Assembly: GCF_018998565.1 (NCBI RefSeq) | Contig: NZ_JAHNZO010000015.1 | Coordinates: forward strand, 113,036-177,035 | Direction: 5' to 3' | DNA: 64,000 bases | DNA from: Paenibacillus oleatilyticus | GTDB taxonomy: Bacteria > Bacillota > Bacilli > Paenibacillales > NBRC-103111 | In this document: one piece after another, positions 8,477 through 17,312 of the stretch | How the letters are laid out: each line of letters starts with the position of its first letter | How positions within the stretch are numbered: the stretch's first letter is position 1 | Made by a program: the position numbers and the translations under genes | The notes under the pieces: generated by a model | The model's database searches: none | The model's input: only the letters and a program-made list of their open reading frames with translations | Told to the model about the DNA's origin: nothing

Positions 8477-8974
8477 ATGGATATTTTAAATCTTTCGAAA
8501 TTCAACATCCTAAGTATTTGTGAGAATGAATTCGATTTTCTAATTCAAGTGGTGGCGAACTCTCCACCTTTGACTTGCCCTCATTGTGGATGTATAGCCA
8601 ACCTTTATAAACACGATAGCAGGGAACAGATTTGTATGGACTTACCTATTCACGGCAAGCGTGTAGAGCTTCTTATAAAGCGTCAGAGGTATCGCTGTAG
8701 AGACTGCAATCGAACCTTTTGGGAGCACCTGAACCACACCATAGACGAGAAACGAAATTGCACCAAACGTTTATTGTCTTATATAGAGAAGCAAAGCCTC
8801 AAACGCACGTTTGTCAGTATATCCGAGGAAGTTGGATTGCATGAAAAAACGATACGTAACATCTTTCGTGATTACATCAATCGTCTTAAGTAAACTATTC
8901 GATTTGAAACACCTAGTTGGCTTGGGATTGACGAATTGGGTTTGGGCCGCTCCTGTTTTTCTCAAAACATCCTG
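8477..8974 (+). pseudogene. Remnant of an ISL3-family transposase
   Basis: The first 138 codons encode the ISL3 N-terminus: a zinc-ribbon-like domain (CPHCG near residue 34, CRDCNRTFWE near residue 73) and a helix-turn-helix region. A TAA stop at 8891-8893 interrupts the frame. Reading on in the same frame gives FETPSWLGIDELG, the first part of the catalytic DDE region with its Asp, then matching sequence ends. The catalytic core is therefore missing. No terminal inverted repeats are obvious. It sits just after the MFS gene in AT-rich sequence. Confidence 0.82.
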
Positions 8975-8992
8975 AATTTACATTGCTCTTTC

Positions 8993-9640
8993 CTATCCCC
9001 TGATCCAGCCCTTCTCGTAGGCATAGCGCATCAATTGCACCCGGTTGTCCAAATGCAGCTTATGCAAAATATTTTTCAAATGGTTTTTCACCGTATGCTC
9101 GGAGATGGATAAAATTTCCGAGATTTCCCGGTTGGAGTTCCCTTTGGCCACGCATTCCAATATTTCCTTTTCCCGCCCGGTGAGCGGCGAATGGTCGGGA
9201 ATGCTCTGCCTGACGGAGGAAAACTCCTGAAGCAAGCGCACGGCGATTTCCCGGGACATTGGGGCTTCGTCGATGGCGACGGCACGCAAATATTCATGCC
9301 AGGACGCAGGATGAAGGTTTTTCAGCAAATAGCCCTGCGCCCCTTTCTTCAGCGCCTCGAACAAATGCGTAATATCGTCCGATACCGTAACCATGACAAT
9401 TTTGACATACGGGAACCGTTCTTTGATCAGCTTGGTCGCTTCCAGGCCGTCCAACTCGGGCATGCGGATGTCCATCAGAATGACATCGGGCATCCACTGC
9501 TCCGCCAGCATCACCGCTTCTTTTCCGTTCGTTGCCTCGCATATGATCTCGAACTCCGGGTCCGCTTGAATAATTTCCCGCATCGCCTGGCGCGCATGCG
9601 CATGGTCGTCGGCCAGCATAATTCGAATCGGTTGACTCAT
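8993..9640 (-). CDS. NarL/LuxR-family response regulator, no adjacent kinase
   Basis: A 215-residue two-component response regulator. The receiver (about 5-120) has the acidic pair in LADDH, phospho-acceptor Asp in VILMDIRMPE and the conserved Lys in GYLLKNLHP. The C-terminal LuxR helix-turn-helix (about 148-210) has LTGREKEILECVAKGNSNREI and SEHTVKNHLKNILHKL. It is intact. No histidine kinase lies on either side, so it is an orphan in this window. It is divergent from the cytochrome c gene. Confidence 0.93.
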   Translation of the reverse strand: MSQPIRIMLADDHAHARQAMREIIQADPEFEIICEATNGKEAVMLAEQWMPDVILMDIRMPELDGLEATKLIKERFPYVKIVMVTVSDDITHLFEALKKGAQGYLLKNLHPASWHEYLRAVAIDEAPMSREIAVRLLQEFSSVRQSIPDHSPLTGREKEILECVAKGNSNREISEILSISEHTVKNHLKNILHKLHLDNRVQLMRYAYEKGWIRG

Positions 9641-9904
9641 GGAATGGAATCCCCTCTCTTTCCTTACCGGCGGCGCTCGTTTCGCAACTTCTCGCCGTCC
9701 GGATCAACGATCTTACTCCTGTGATTCCATCTAACCATACCCTTCCGCAAACCCCCATGACTCGGTCGGGCTATTTCCCGCCGGACGATCGACAATTTCG
9801 TGACAAATCCCCGGCGGAAGCGCTTCAGTCTGACTCCAAAGTGCTATATACAAGCCGGAAACGAAAGTGCTAGGATTATCCTGAAAATGAAAGGAGGCGC
9901 ATGT

Positions 9905-10270
9905 ATGCATCGATGGATTATGGTGTCCCTGTGCGGAATTGCCTGCGTTCTGGGCATGGGATTTTTGTTCGCCGAGGTGCAGCGGCATTCGAGCGAGGCC
10001 AAGCAGGAGGCGGCCGCTCCGGCCCTTCCCGATGCTCCGCTGAACGCCCAGGCCGCCGAAGCCGTCTACAAGCAGTCCTGCATCGCCTGTCACGGCAACG
10101 ACCTGGAAGGCAAAATGGGACCGAATCTTCAGAAGATCGGCGGCAAGCTGTCGACCGAGCAGCTGTACAAAGTGATCCAGAACGGACGCGGAGGCATGCC
10201 GGCGTTCAAGAGCAGCCTGAAGGACGAGGAGATTGCCAACGTCGCCCGCTGGCTGGCCGAAAAGAAATAA
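9905..10270 (+). CDS. Membrane-anchored c-type cytochrome (c550/c551 type)
   Basis: A 121-residue cytochrome with an N-terminal signal or anchor helix (residues 1-23) and one class I cytochrome c domain. CIACH binds haem covalently, and the Met of GGMPAF is the likely second axial ligand. I chose the ATG at 9905 because AAGGAGG (9891-9897) lies seven bases upstream; an ATG at 9901 is in another frame. It acts in electron transfer outside the membrane. With the SCO protein and CtaG that follow it points to cytochrome oxidase function. Confidence 0.92.
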   Translation: MHRWIMVSLCGIACVLGMGFLFAEVQRHSSEAKQEAAAPALPDAPLNAQAAEAVYKQSCIACHGNDLEGKMGPNLQKIGGKLSTEQLYKVIQNGRGGMPAFKSSLKDEEIANVARWLAEKK

Positions 10271-10335
10271 TACGCGCGGAATAGGCGAAACGAATGGCGA
10301 AAAGATAACGAAACCGGAGGTTGAACAATTCACGG

Positions 10336-10947
10336 ATGAAGCCATGGATTCAAAAGAACGGATTTAAATTGACGGTTGCTCTCCTGCTGGTCGCTCTTGC
10401 GATCTCCCTGTTTACCTGGTTCAACCAAGGTCCGCCTCTCCCGGTTTTGAAGCAGGCGCCGAACTTTGAGCTGAGCGGGCTGGACGGCGGGAAGGTTTCT
10501 TTAAACGATACGAACGGCAAAGTGCGTCTGGTGGAGTTTCTGTTCACCAATTGTCCGGACGTGTGCCCGGCCACGACGTACAACATGGTCAAGCTGCAGA
10601 ACGAATTAAAGAAAGAAGGCATGTGGGGAAACAAGGTCCATTTTCTATCGGTCACCTTCGACCCCGAACGCGATACGCCTCAAGTGTTCAAAACGTACGG
10701 AGACAAAATGGGGATGGATTACAGCGGCTGGACGCTGCTGACCGGGACGGAGAAACAAACGGCGGACGTCGCGAAAGATTTTGGCGTGATGGTGCAAAAG
10801 ATGAAGGATGGCGGGTTCGTGCATACGGTCACATCGCTGTTTCTGGTCGACCAGCAAGGCCAAATCCGCAAAATTTATACGATGGGCGAAGAGATGGACA
10901 ACGACGAGATTCTAAAAATGATCCGGCAAATCGCCGGATCAAAATAA
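10336..10947 (+). CDS. sco: SCO family copper chaperone / thiol-redox protein
   Basis: A 203-residue protein with one N-terminal anchor helix (about residues 9-27) and a thioredoxin-fold SCO domain. The copper-binding motif CPDVC (in FTNCPDVCPAT) and the distal His in GFVHTVTS are both present. SCO proteins help load the CuA centre of cytochrome oxidase. The start is uncertain: CCGGAGG (10314-10320) abuts a TTG at 10321 and is 15 bases from the ATG at 10336; I give the ATG. The stop is three bases from the convergent ctaG stop. Confidence 0.92.
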   Translation: MKPWIQKNGFKLTVALLLVALAISLFTWFNQGPPLPVLKQAPNFELSGLDGGKVSLNDTNGKVRLVEFLFTNCPDVCPATTYNMVKLQNELKKEGMWGNKVHFLSVTFDPERDTPQVFKTYGDKMGMDYSGWTLLTGTEKQTADVAKDFGVMVQKMKDGGFVHTVTSLFLVDQQGQIRKIYTMGEEMDNDEILKMIRQIAGSK

Positions 10948-10950
10948 CGC

Positions 10951-11811
10951 TTACGGCGTCGGCTCAAGCAGGGGATCGGAAAGGTCCTCTGCTTTGTCTT
11001 TTTCTCTCCGGTACCACTGGAAGAACACGAGGCCGAGCAGACAGCCGTACGAAATTTCCTGCATAATCTTCATGATCACGCCCCCAAGCTGCTGGTCGGA
11101 CAGCGGCGTCAGCCACGGGCTAGAGAACGTCACCGGCTCCACCGGAATCGCATAGAACGGCAGGCAAAGCAGATGCGCGCCGGCGATGTAGGTCTCGTAC
11201 ATCGGCGCTTTGGCAAAGATGATGAGCGCGCAGGCCGGCGTCAGCAAAATGCCGTTTATGAAAATATACCCCATTTTTTTCAGCTCGCTCATCGCATAGA
11301 TCGCCCCGGCCGGACTGAACACGGACCACCATAAAGCGAACGCCGAGAAGAACAGCAGCAAATGCAGCGCATTATGAAGCGCATAATTGGACATCGCCGC
11401 ATCGAAAATCATCGGGATGTGATAGAAAGAAAAAGCGCCGTTGAACAAAAACATCGCAAAGATCGGATTGCCGAAAACAAGGATCACCTTCCGGCTCCAC
11501 GGATTGTCGCTGAGCGACCGGAAAAAGCCTTCCGGCATCCCCCGGAGCAGCAGCGGCGGAACGATCAGGTACATCACGGACTGCTGAAGCATATGAATGC
11601 TGAACCAGAAATGCCCGCCCAGATTCAGCGGCCCTCCGAGCGCAAAGTACAGCAAGAACAGCCCGACAAAAAAGCTCGCCATTTGCCGCCCGGACACCGT
11701 GCCGCCCTTGTAGCGCATGTAAAATACGGCCGCCAGCGCAACCGTCAGAAACATCTCCGGCCCCCACACTACCCGGAACCCGTACGTTTCCATCATCAAC
11801 TGAAAGTCCAA
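10951..11811 (-). CDS. ctaG: CtaG, cytochrome c oxidase (caa3) assembly factor
   Basis: A polytopic membrane protein of about 286 residues matching the Bacillus-type CtaG family (not the Cox11 type). Helices alternate with conserved segments such as HFWFSIHMLQQSVMYLIVPP, which carries two His in a membrane segment. CtaG is needed for active caa3 oxidase. I chose the TTG at 11811 because AAGGAGG lies seven bases upstream; a TTG at 11817 is too close to that site. It is convergent with sco, with no room for a terminator. Confidence 0.9.
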   Translation of the reverse strand: MDFQLMMETYGFRVVWGPEMFLTVALAAVFYMRYKGGTVSGRQMASFFVGLFLLYFALGGPLNLGGHFWFSIHMLQQSVMYLIVPPLLLRGMPEGFFRSLSDNPWSRKVILVFGNPIFAMFLFNGAFSFYHIPMIFDAAMSNYALHNALHLLLFFSAFALWWSVFSPAGAIYAMSELKKMGYIFINGILLTPACALIIFAKAPMYETYIAGAHLLCLPFYAIPVEPVTFSSPWLTPLSDQQLGGVIMKIMQEISYGCLLGLVFFQWYRREKDKAEDLSDPLLEPTP

Positions 11812-12016
11812 GATCAAGCCTCCTTACCTTCTTCGACTTCTGGCATCCCCTCCATCTTACCTAATTTCGCTCCCGGTTCCTATGACACGAAAGGGCCATC
11901 TCGCTGTCACAAAGGAGACAAGCTTTGTTCACCGGACCGACGACGAAATGACTCATTCGGGGCATGCCGCCCGATCCGCCTAAGGCTACAATGAGAAGCG
12001 TGAAGGAGGAACTGTC

Positions 12017-12751
12017 ATGACCTTAGCTTACAAAATGCTCATCGCCGACGACGAGGACCGGATCCGCCGCATATTGAACCTGTATTTGAATAAAGACGGC
12101 GCCGCCGTGGACGAAACCGGAGACGGCACGCAGGCGCTGCAAATGGCTTTAGACCGCGATTACGATATTTTGCTGCTCGATTGGATGATGCCCGGGCTGA
12201 ACGGCCCTGAGATTTGCCGGCTGCTCAAACAGGTTAAGGCGACGCCGGTGATCCTGCTGACGGCCAAAGCGGACGAAAGCGACCGCCTCCTCGGCTTCGA
12301 AGCCGGGGCGGACGATTACGTCCTGAAGCCGTTCAGTCCGCGCGAGCTGATCTGCCGCATCCATGCCATTCTGAAGCGGACCGCTCCGGGAAGGCTCCGG
12401 CTGGAGAACAAATCGCGCCACGACATCGTGCTGCCGCATTTGGTCATCGAGCACCTGGCCCGGCGTGTGCTGATCGAAGGTCACGAGATCGCTCTGACTT
12501 TGAAGGAGTACGACTTGCTGCGTTATTTTGCCTTGAACGAGAACAAGACGTTGACCCGCGAAGAGCTGCTGAAGGAGGTATGGAAGTACGAGGTGATTGT
12601 GGATTTTCGGACGGTGGACTCCCATATCCGGCGCATCCGGGAAAAAATGCACGCCGTCTCGCCGCATGCCGCCTCGATGCTTCGCACGGTCTGGGGCATA
12701 GGCTACCGCCTGGATGTGCCCGCTTCCTTCGCCCGCGGAGGGGGCGCCTAG
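12017..12751 (+). CDS. OmpR/PhoB-family response regulator, no adjacent kinase
   Basis: A 244-residue regulator. The receiver (about 6-120) has the acidic pair in IADDED, phospho-acceptor Asp in LLLDWMMPG and Lys in DDYVLKPFSP. A winged-helix DNA-binding domain (about 140-235) includes LTLKEYDLLRYF and TVDSHIRRIREKM. It resembles ResD-type regulators, which fits the nearby cytochrome, SCO and CtaG genes, but that link is inference. AAGGAGGA precedes the ATG. No kinase follows; a GC hairpin without a U-run lies at about 12792-12814. ACAAAG/CTTTGT at 11909-11928 is a possible operator. Confidence 0.92.
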   Translation: MTLAYKMLIADDEDRIRRILNLYLNKDGAAVDETGDGTQALQMALDRDYDILLLDWMMPGLNGPEICRLLKQVKATPVILLTAKADESDRLLGFEAGADDYVLKPFSPRELICRIHAILKRTAPGRLRLENKSRHDIVLPHLVIEHLARRVLIEGHEIALTLKEYDLLRYFALNENKTLTREELLKEVWKYEVIVDFRTVDSHIRRIREKMHAVSPHAASMLRTVWGIGYRLDVPASFARGGGA

Positions 12752-12900
12752 CCCCGGTTCGGGACCGTCCTCCGTACCGGGTGCAGAAAAGAGCCGCTTC
12801 CGAACGAGGCGGCTTGTCCGTCCTATGCGCTAATGAAGGTTAAAGGAAGCGTTGGCTCCCTTTTGGAAGACAACACGGTATGTATCCGGCTGCACCAGAT

Positions 12901-13779
12901 TCACTTGTCGTTGACAAAAACGCTTTGGGCTACGGTAAGAAAGGCTCGAACGGCCGGCGAAGCATCGGAGACGGAAGGACATGCTAACGCCACATTACGC
13001 CAGTCGGATACGTTCAAGCTGCGGATTTGAAGATTTTGCTGGGTCTTGAGAAACAATTCCGGGCCGATCGTGATTCCGAGCCCTTCCTGAACCATGTTGG
13101 CAATGGTGCTGCAATCCTGCACTTCAAACCGGATAGACGGCTTGGCCTTCGCTTGTTGAAAAATTTCTTCGATGTGCGATTGATACATTCCTTTTGGCAT
13201 AATAAAGGGCTCGTCTTGCAAATCTTCCACCGCAATTATTTCGCGCTGCTGAAATTTATGGCCCGCAGGAAAAGCGACAACCATCTTATCTTGGATGAGC
13301 GGTACCGTGTCCCATTTCGTATGCTTGTCCTGCTGCACAACAAATCCGATGTCGATGACTCCTGTATCCAACCATTCCGCCATTTCCTCATACGTGCCTT
13401 CGTAAAATCTGAATTCGATTCGGGGATGCTTCTTCTGGAATTTTGCAAGAATTTTAGGCAAAAGACAGGAGGAAGCGCTGTAAAAAGTGCCGATACGCAC
13501 AGTCCCCGCCTCCAAGCTTGCCGCTAAAGCCAGCTCCTGTTGAATGCGTTCCGTCCGATTTAAAATTTCCCGGATATGAATCAGCGTTTTTTGTCCGACC
13601 TCGGTGAGAACAAGCTCCTTCTTCCGATCGCGAATCAATAGCGTCGCACCCCATTCCGCCTCCAGACTGGCGATCGCATGGCTCACGGCCGATTGAGTCA
13701 TGTTCAGCTCTTCGGACGCTTTGGTGAAGCTGCCAAGCTCGATCACTTTGGCCAAAACCTTAAAGCGGGCAATAGTCAT
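12901..13779 (-). CDS. LysR-family transcriptional regulator
   Basis: A 292-residue LysR regulator with an N-terminal winged helix-turn-helix (FTKASEELNMTQSAVSHAIASLE, residues about 18-40) and a periplasmic-binding-like effector domain (about 90-290). It is divergent from the MFS exporter at 13878 with about 100 bases between, the usual layout for a LysR protein controlling its neighbour. The effector is unknown. Confidence 0.93.
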   Translation of the reverse strand: MTIARFKVLAKVIELGSFTKASEELNMTQSAVSHAIASLEAEWGATLLIRDRKKELVLTEVGQKTLIHIREILNRTERIQQELALAASLEAGTVRIGTFYSASSCLLPKILAKFQKKHPRIEFRFYEGTYEEMAEWLDTGVIDIGFVVQQDKHTKWDTVPLIQDKMVVAFPAGHKFQQREIIAVEDLQDEPFIMPKGMYQSHIEEIFQQAKAKPSIRFEVQDCSTIANMVQEGLGITIGPELFLKTQQNLQIRSLNVSDWRNVALACPSVSDASPAVRAFLTVAQSVFVNDK

Positions 13780-13877
13780 GAGCTTTTACTCATCCCCTTT
13801 ATGAAAAATAACAATTTTACTCATGTTACCACGCGATATAGAATAAGGGCAACGTGTATGACGAGGAGTGAAAAGGA

Positions 13878-15029
13878 ATGAACCGATTTTCCATTTATTT
13901 GCTAGCTTTAGGCGCGTTCGTATCGGGTACGGCAGAATTCGTCGTATCCGGCATTTTGGAAATCATCTCTAAAGATTTCCAGGTGCCGATTTCGTTGGCC
14001 GGACAGTTGGTCACGATCTATTCTTTATCGTATGCGTTAGGGGCTCTTGGATTGGTGATGCTGACGGCAAAGTTCGGGAGAAAAAAAGTGTTGCTCTATT
14101 CCATGGTTACTTTTATCGCTGGAAGCATGATTGCCTTTTTCAGTTCTCATTTCGGCCTGCTGATGTTTTCCCGAATTGTATTGGCCATGAGCGGGGGACT
14201 GTATATCGTTATTGCCACCAATTACGCAGCCCGGCTCGCCCCGCCTGCCAAACAGGGGAATGCGATGGCCACGGTCATTACGGGATTTACCGTTTCTTTA
14301 ATATTGGGCGTCCCTGTCGGAACGCTGGTTGCCGCCTATATGGATTGGCGCTATATCTATCTCATGCTTGCCGCCGTTACGCTGATCGTTCTCCTGCTGC
14401 TGGCGAGATTCATCCCAAGGCTGGAGGGAGAAAAACCGATCCCTTTAAAGCATCAATTGCTTTTCATTCGCGACAGGCGGTTGATAAGCGGATTTCTCAC
14501 TACCGTATGCTGGATTCTCGGGTATACGATGGTTTTTGCTTACATCGCTCCGCTGTTGAGCGCCTTTGCCGGTTTTTCGATCGAAATGGTCAGTATATCC
14601 CTTTTGACTTTAGGCATGTTTGCTTTGATCGGGTCGCGTTTTGGCGGGTATGCCGTCGATAAATGGGGACCTGTCCGCACCATTTCCATTAGCTTGAGCA
14701 TTCACGCGATGGCCTTATTCCTATTGACCTTTACGGTGACTTCTACGATAGGGGTGCTGTTGACCCTTATGATATGGGGAGCCGCCGCATGGACAACGAC
14801 TCCCGCAAAACAATTTTATTTTATTTCTTTAAAGCCTCAAGCGCCGGAAATTGTTTTAAGCTTCAATACCGCCTTAATGAATATAGGGATGACTTTAGGG
14901 GCCGGTCTGGGAGGACTGGTGACGGAGTATTCCTCCGTTCTGCATTTGTCATGGATTGGCGGCGTTATGGAATTGGCCGCCTTGGCCGCTATCTCTTATT
15001 CGTTTAGGTCGAATATAAAAGGCGCATAA
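13878..15029 (+). CDS. MFS exporter (DHA1 type)
   Basis: A 383-residue transporter with about 12 membrane helices. The opening YLLALGAFVSGTAEFVVSGI and loop 2-3 motif KFGRKKVLLYSM place it in the DHA1 drug/arabinose-efflux group. AAAAGGA precedes the ATG. It is divergent from a LysR gene that probably controls it. The substrate is unknown. Confidence 0.9.
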   Translation: MNRFSIYLLALGAFVSGTAEFVVSGILEIISKDFQVPISLAGQLVTIYSLSYALGALGLVMLTAKFGRKKVLLYSMVTFIAGSMIAFFSSHFGLLMFSRIVLAMSGGLYIVIATNYAARLAPPAKQGNAMATVITGFTVSLILGVPVGTLVAAYMDWRYIYLMLAAVTLIVLLLLARFIPRLEGEKPIPLKHQLLFIRDRRLISGFLTTVCWILGYTMVFAYIAPLLSAFAGFSIEMVSISLLTLGMFALIGSRFGGYAVDKWGPVRTISISLSIHAMALFLLTFTVTSTIGVLLTLMIWGAAAWTTTPAKQFYFISLKPQAPEIVLSFNTALMNIGMTLGAGLGGLVTEYSSVLHLSWIGGVMELAALAAISYSFRSNIKGA

Positions 15030-15031
15030 AC

Positions 15032-15048
15032 CGGGCGGGGCCCGCCCG
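15032..15048. terminator. GC hairpin between convergent genes
   Basis: A perfect inverted repeat, CGGGCGGG-G-CCCGCCCG, lies between the stops of the convergent MFS and TetR genes. It could stop transcription from either side but has no U-run, so the call is weak. Confidence 0.35.
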
Positions 15049-15054
15049 CCGAAG

Positions 15055-15654
15055 TTACAACGGCAGGCCCGCTTCCAGCTTGCTCAGCGCTTCGTCCAGC
15101 AATCCGGCGAAGTCCGCATCCGGATGTTCCGCATAGTATAGCATCACCGAGATGTTGACGCCGATGACCGCTCCGGCGAAGGTTCGCACGGCCGCGTCGT
15201 CCGGCTCCCGGCCGGTGCGCTTGGCTGCCAGCTCTGCGATCAACTGCATCGTCTGCGTCAGGCTGTTCAGCGATGCCGCCCGCAGCTCCGGCACCGTCAT
15301 AATGAGCTCATTTCGTTCGCGCATCGTGGTGAGCTCGTCGGCAGACATGTCGGCAATCGCCGAAACCATGGCCTGGCGCACTGCTTGTAAAGGACTCAGA
15401 TGTGACGGTTGAGCTTCAAATGCATCAACGAGAACAGGGTCGTAATTGTCTCTTAACAGCACGTCTTCCTTGGTTGAAAAATACCGAAAAAAGGTGCTGG
15501 GCGAAATCTCCGCTGCCTCCGCAATCTGCTCTACCGTCGTGGCGTTATAGCCCAGCTCGCGGAACAGCCGCAGCGCGTGCATTTGAACCGCTGCCATGGT
15601 CTTTGCTTTTTTGCGCTCGCGCAGCCCCATGGTTCGTTTATCGTCCGGTGGCAT
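15055..15654 (-). CDS. TetR-family transcriptional repressor
   Basis: A 199-residue TetR regulator. The N-terminal helix-turn-helix is clear (GYNATTVEQIAEAAEISPSTFFRYF, residues about 36-60). The C-terminal ligand domain is generic. I chose the ATG at 15654 because GGAGA lies about nine bases upstream; a GTG at 15663 overlaps that site. It lies just downstream of the FAD mono-oxygenase on the same strand and is probably co-transcribed. A palindrome at the operon promoter may be its operator. Confidence 0.9.
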   Translation of the reverse strand: MPPDDKRTMGLRERKKAKTMAAVQMHALRLFRELGYNATTVEQIAEAAEISPSTFFRYFSTKEDVLLRDNYDPVLVDAFEAQPSHLSPLQAVRQAMVSAIADMSADELTTMRERNELIMTVPELRAASLNSLTQTMQLIAELAAKRTGREPDDAAVRTFAGAVIGVNISVMLYYAEHPDADFAGLLDEALSKLEAGLPL

Positions 15655-15677
15655 CTTGCTCACTCTCCGATCTTGTT

Positions 15678-17132
15678 TTATGTATAGCTTCCCGCCGGGA
15701 TGGTCCGCTCCAGAAATTGTTCAAGCTGATGATCCCGATCCTCCATTCCGAATTCGGCTAACAGCCGCTCTCCCTCGCCCGATGCATCGGCGGCCAGCAC
15801 GGTGCGGACCGCTTCCGCGTTCAATAATGCCCGCGGCGATAGGAGCAAACCGTTCATCATCATATATTTTCCGAATAATTCCATATCGAGCTTGCCGACG
15901 GCTTGCTTGCGGTACAGCTCAAAATATTTTTGGGCGAAGGCGATCCCTTCCCGCGAATGCGATCCTGTGTATTCCACGCCGGGCCAACACAGGTCGGCAA
16001 CGGCAGTAAGCCACCAGGCGGGATCGATTGCCTCCTGCATTCGCCTCAATGCCTCGCGTTCGAAGAACGGCTTCGGATATGTACGCCGTTCGCGCAATTG
16101 AGCCGCCAATAATTCCGCTTCGATGGCAGCGACGGTAATCCCTTGACCGTAAATCGGGTCGAAGTTGCAGAGCGCGTCCCCCATCACAAGCAGCCCGGAC
16201 GGCCACCGCTCCATCCGCTCAAAGCGCTGCCGGAAGCATTCCGGCACCCGATACCCGCGCGGCGGCCCCAGCGGCTCGCACGCTTGCAGCAGCTCGGCAA
16301 TCGAAGGATCCGGCAATGCGGCCAGCTCCTGTTCGTATAGCCCGGCATCGGTCGTCGGGTAACGCTGTCCGCCCGCGTAATACAATACGACTTCGGCCGT
16401 ATCCTGTTCAACCGGTCCGAATACGGCGGTGCCGATTCCTTTGGCCGGAACGCCTTCGGTGACGACCACGCTCCATTGCTCCGCCACGTGCGAAGGGATT
16501 CTGTAATAGCGCGTGCTGTACCCGAGCGAGGCTTTCAGACGTTCCGGTTCCGGCACGTGATAGCCGAGAGCCTGAAGCCATTTTACCAGCTTGGAGGACC
16601 GGCCGCTAGCGTCCAGCACCAGATCGGCTTCGAGCGTCATTGACTGCGCCGTCTTACTCCGTTCCCGAACCGTCACGCCTGTAACTGTTGCGCCGTCCGA
16701 AGCCATCTGCAGCCCCGTCGTTTCGTACCCGCTTACAAACCGCACATTGGGGATCGCTTGAAGGCGCCGGCGAATGACCCATTCCAGCAGAGCCCGGCTG
16801 GCGCCCGCATCTTTCCGGTCAACCACTTCCATGGTTCCGTAAACACTGACGGACCGGATGCGTTTGCCCTCTTTCGGGAAAGCCCCTTGCGCCAGCAAAT
16901 CGTCCGTCCAGCCGGGGAACAGGCTCTCCAGAATAAGCTTGCCGCGCGGCAGCAGCCGGTGCGGATGAAACGCCTGAGGCGTACCCGGACGGTTCCCGGG
17001 CTTGTCCGGAAAGTCGTCCTTGTCCACGACGAGAACTTCGTCGTAATGCTCCGACAGCACCCGCGCAGCCAGCATTCCAGCCATACTGCCCCCGATGACC
17101 AGCGCTCTTCTCCAATTTGGCTCGTTACTCAT
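15678..17132 (-). CDS. FAD-dependent mono-oxygenase-like oxidoreductase
   Basis: A 484-residue flavoprotein of the PHBH/UbiH-like superfamily. The N-terminal Rossmann motif is VIGGSMAGMLAARVL with the acidic VVDKDD ending the second strand. The second FAD motif is VMGDALCNFDPIYGQGIT. Substrate is unknown; relatives act on aromatic or polyketide-type compounds and include drug-inactivating enzymes. The ribosome site AAGGAG precedes the ATG. A consensus promoter overlaps a TetR-type operator upstream, and the tetR gene follows in the same operon. Confidence 0.88.
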   Translation of the reverse strand: MSNEPNWRRALVIGGSMAGMLAARVLSEHYDEVLVVDKDDFPDKPGNRPGTPQAFHPHRLLPRGKLILESLFPGWTDDLLAQGAFPKEGKRIRSVSVYGTMEVVDRKDAGASRALLEWVIRRRLQAIPNVRFVSGYETTGLQMASDGATVTGVTVRERSKTAQSMTLEADLVLDASGRSSKLVKWLQALGYHVPEPERLKASLGYSTRYYRIPSHVAEQWSVVVTEGVPAKGIGTAVFGPVEQDTAEVVLYYAGGQRYPTTDAGLYEQELAALPDPSIAELLQACEPLGPPRGYRVPECFRQRFERMERWPSGLLVMGDALCNFDPIYGQGITVAAIEAELLAAQLRERRTYPKPFFEREALRRMQEAIDPAWWLTAVADLCWPGVEYTGSHSREGIAFAQKYFELYRKQAVGKLDMELFGKYMMMNGLLLSPRALLNAEAVRTVLAADASGEGERLLAEFGMEDRDHQLEQFLERTIPAGSYT

Positions 17133-17163
17133 GCTCGCAGCTCCTTTTCAGATCGTTGGATTA

Positions 17164-17217
17164 TTTTGATAGTTACACGATAATGATAATATATGTCTTT
17201 TGATAGTTACTGTCAAA
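17164..17217 (-). promoter_or_regulatory. Promoter and candidate TetR operators of the mono-oxygenase operon
   Basis: On the minus strand, -35 TTGACA (17211-17216), a 17-base spacer and -10 TATATT (17188-17193). A 19-base near-perfect palindrome, TTTGATAGTTACTGTCAAA (17199-17217, one mismatch), covers the -35. The half TTTTGATAGTTAC (17198-17210) is repeated at 17164-17176, just past the -10. The two copies are 34 bases apart and bracket the start site. Confidence 0.65.
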
Positions 17218-17239
17218 TTATAAAGCGATACCGTTCGGC

Positions 17240-17273
17240 AAAAAAAGAAAACCGCTCCCCGGAAGGAACGGTT
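17240..17273 (-). terminator. Terminator of the LysR gene
   Basis: On the minus strand AACCGTTCC pairs with GGAGCGGTT around a short loop and runs into TTCTTTTTTT. It follows the LysR gene that ends at 17313. Confidence 0.7.
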
Positions 17274-17312
17274 GACCTGAACGAATATTGTCTGCTGAAC
17301 GGATGATCCTAA

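Noticed and set aside
12580..12843. Possible remnant of a histidine kinase after the OmpR-type regulator
   Set aside because: The frame overlaps the regulator and shows no kinase motifs (no H-box, N-box or G-box).
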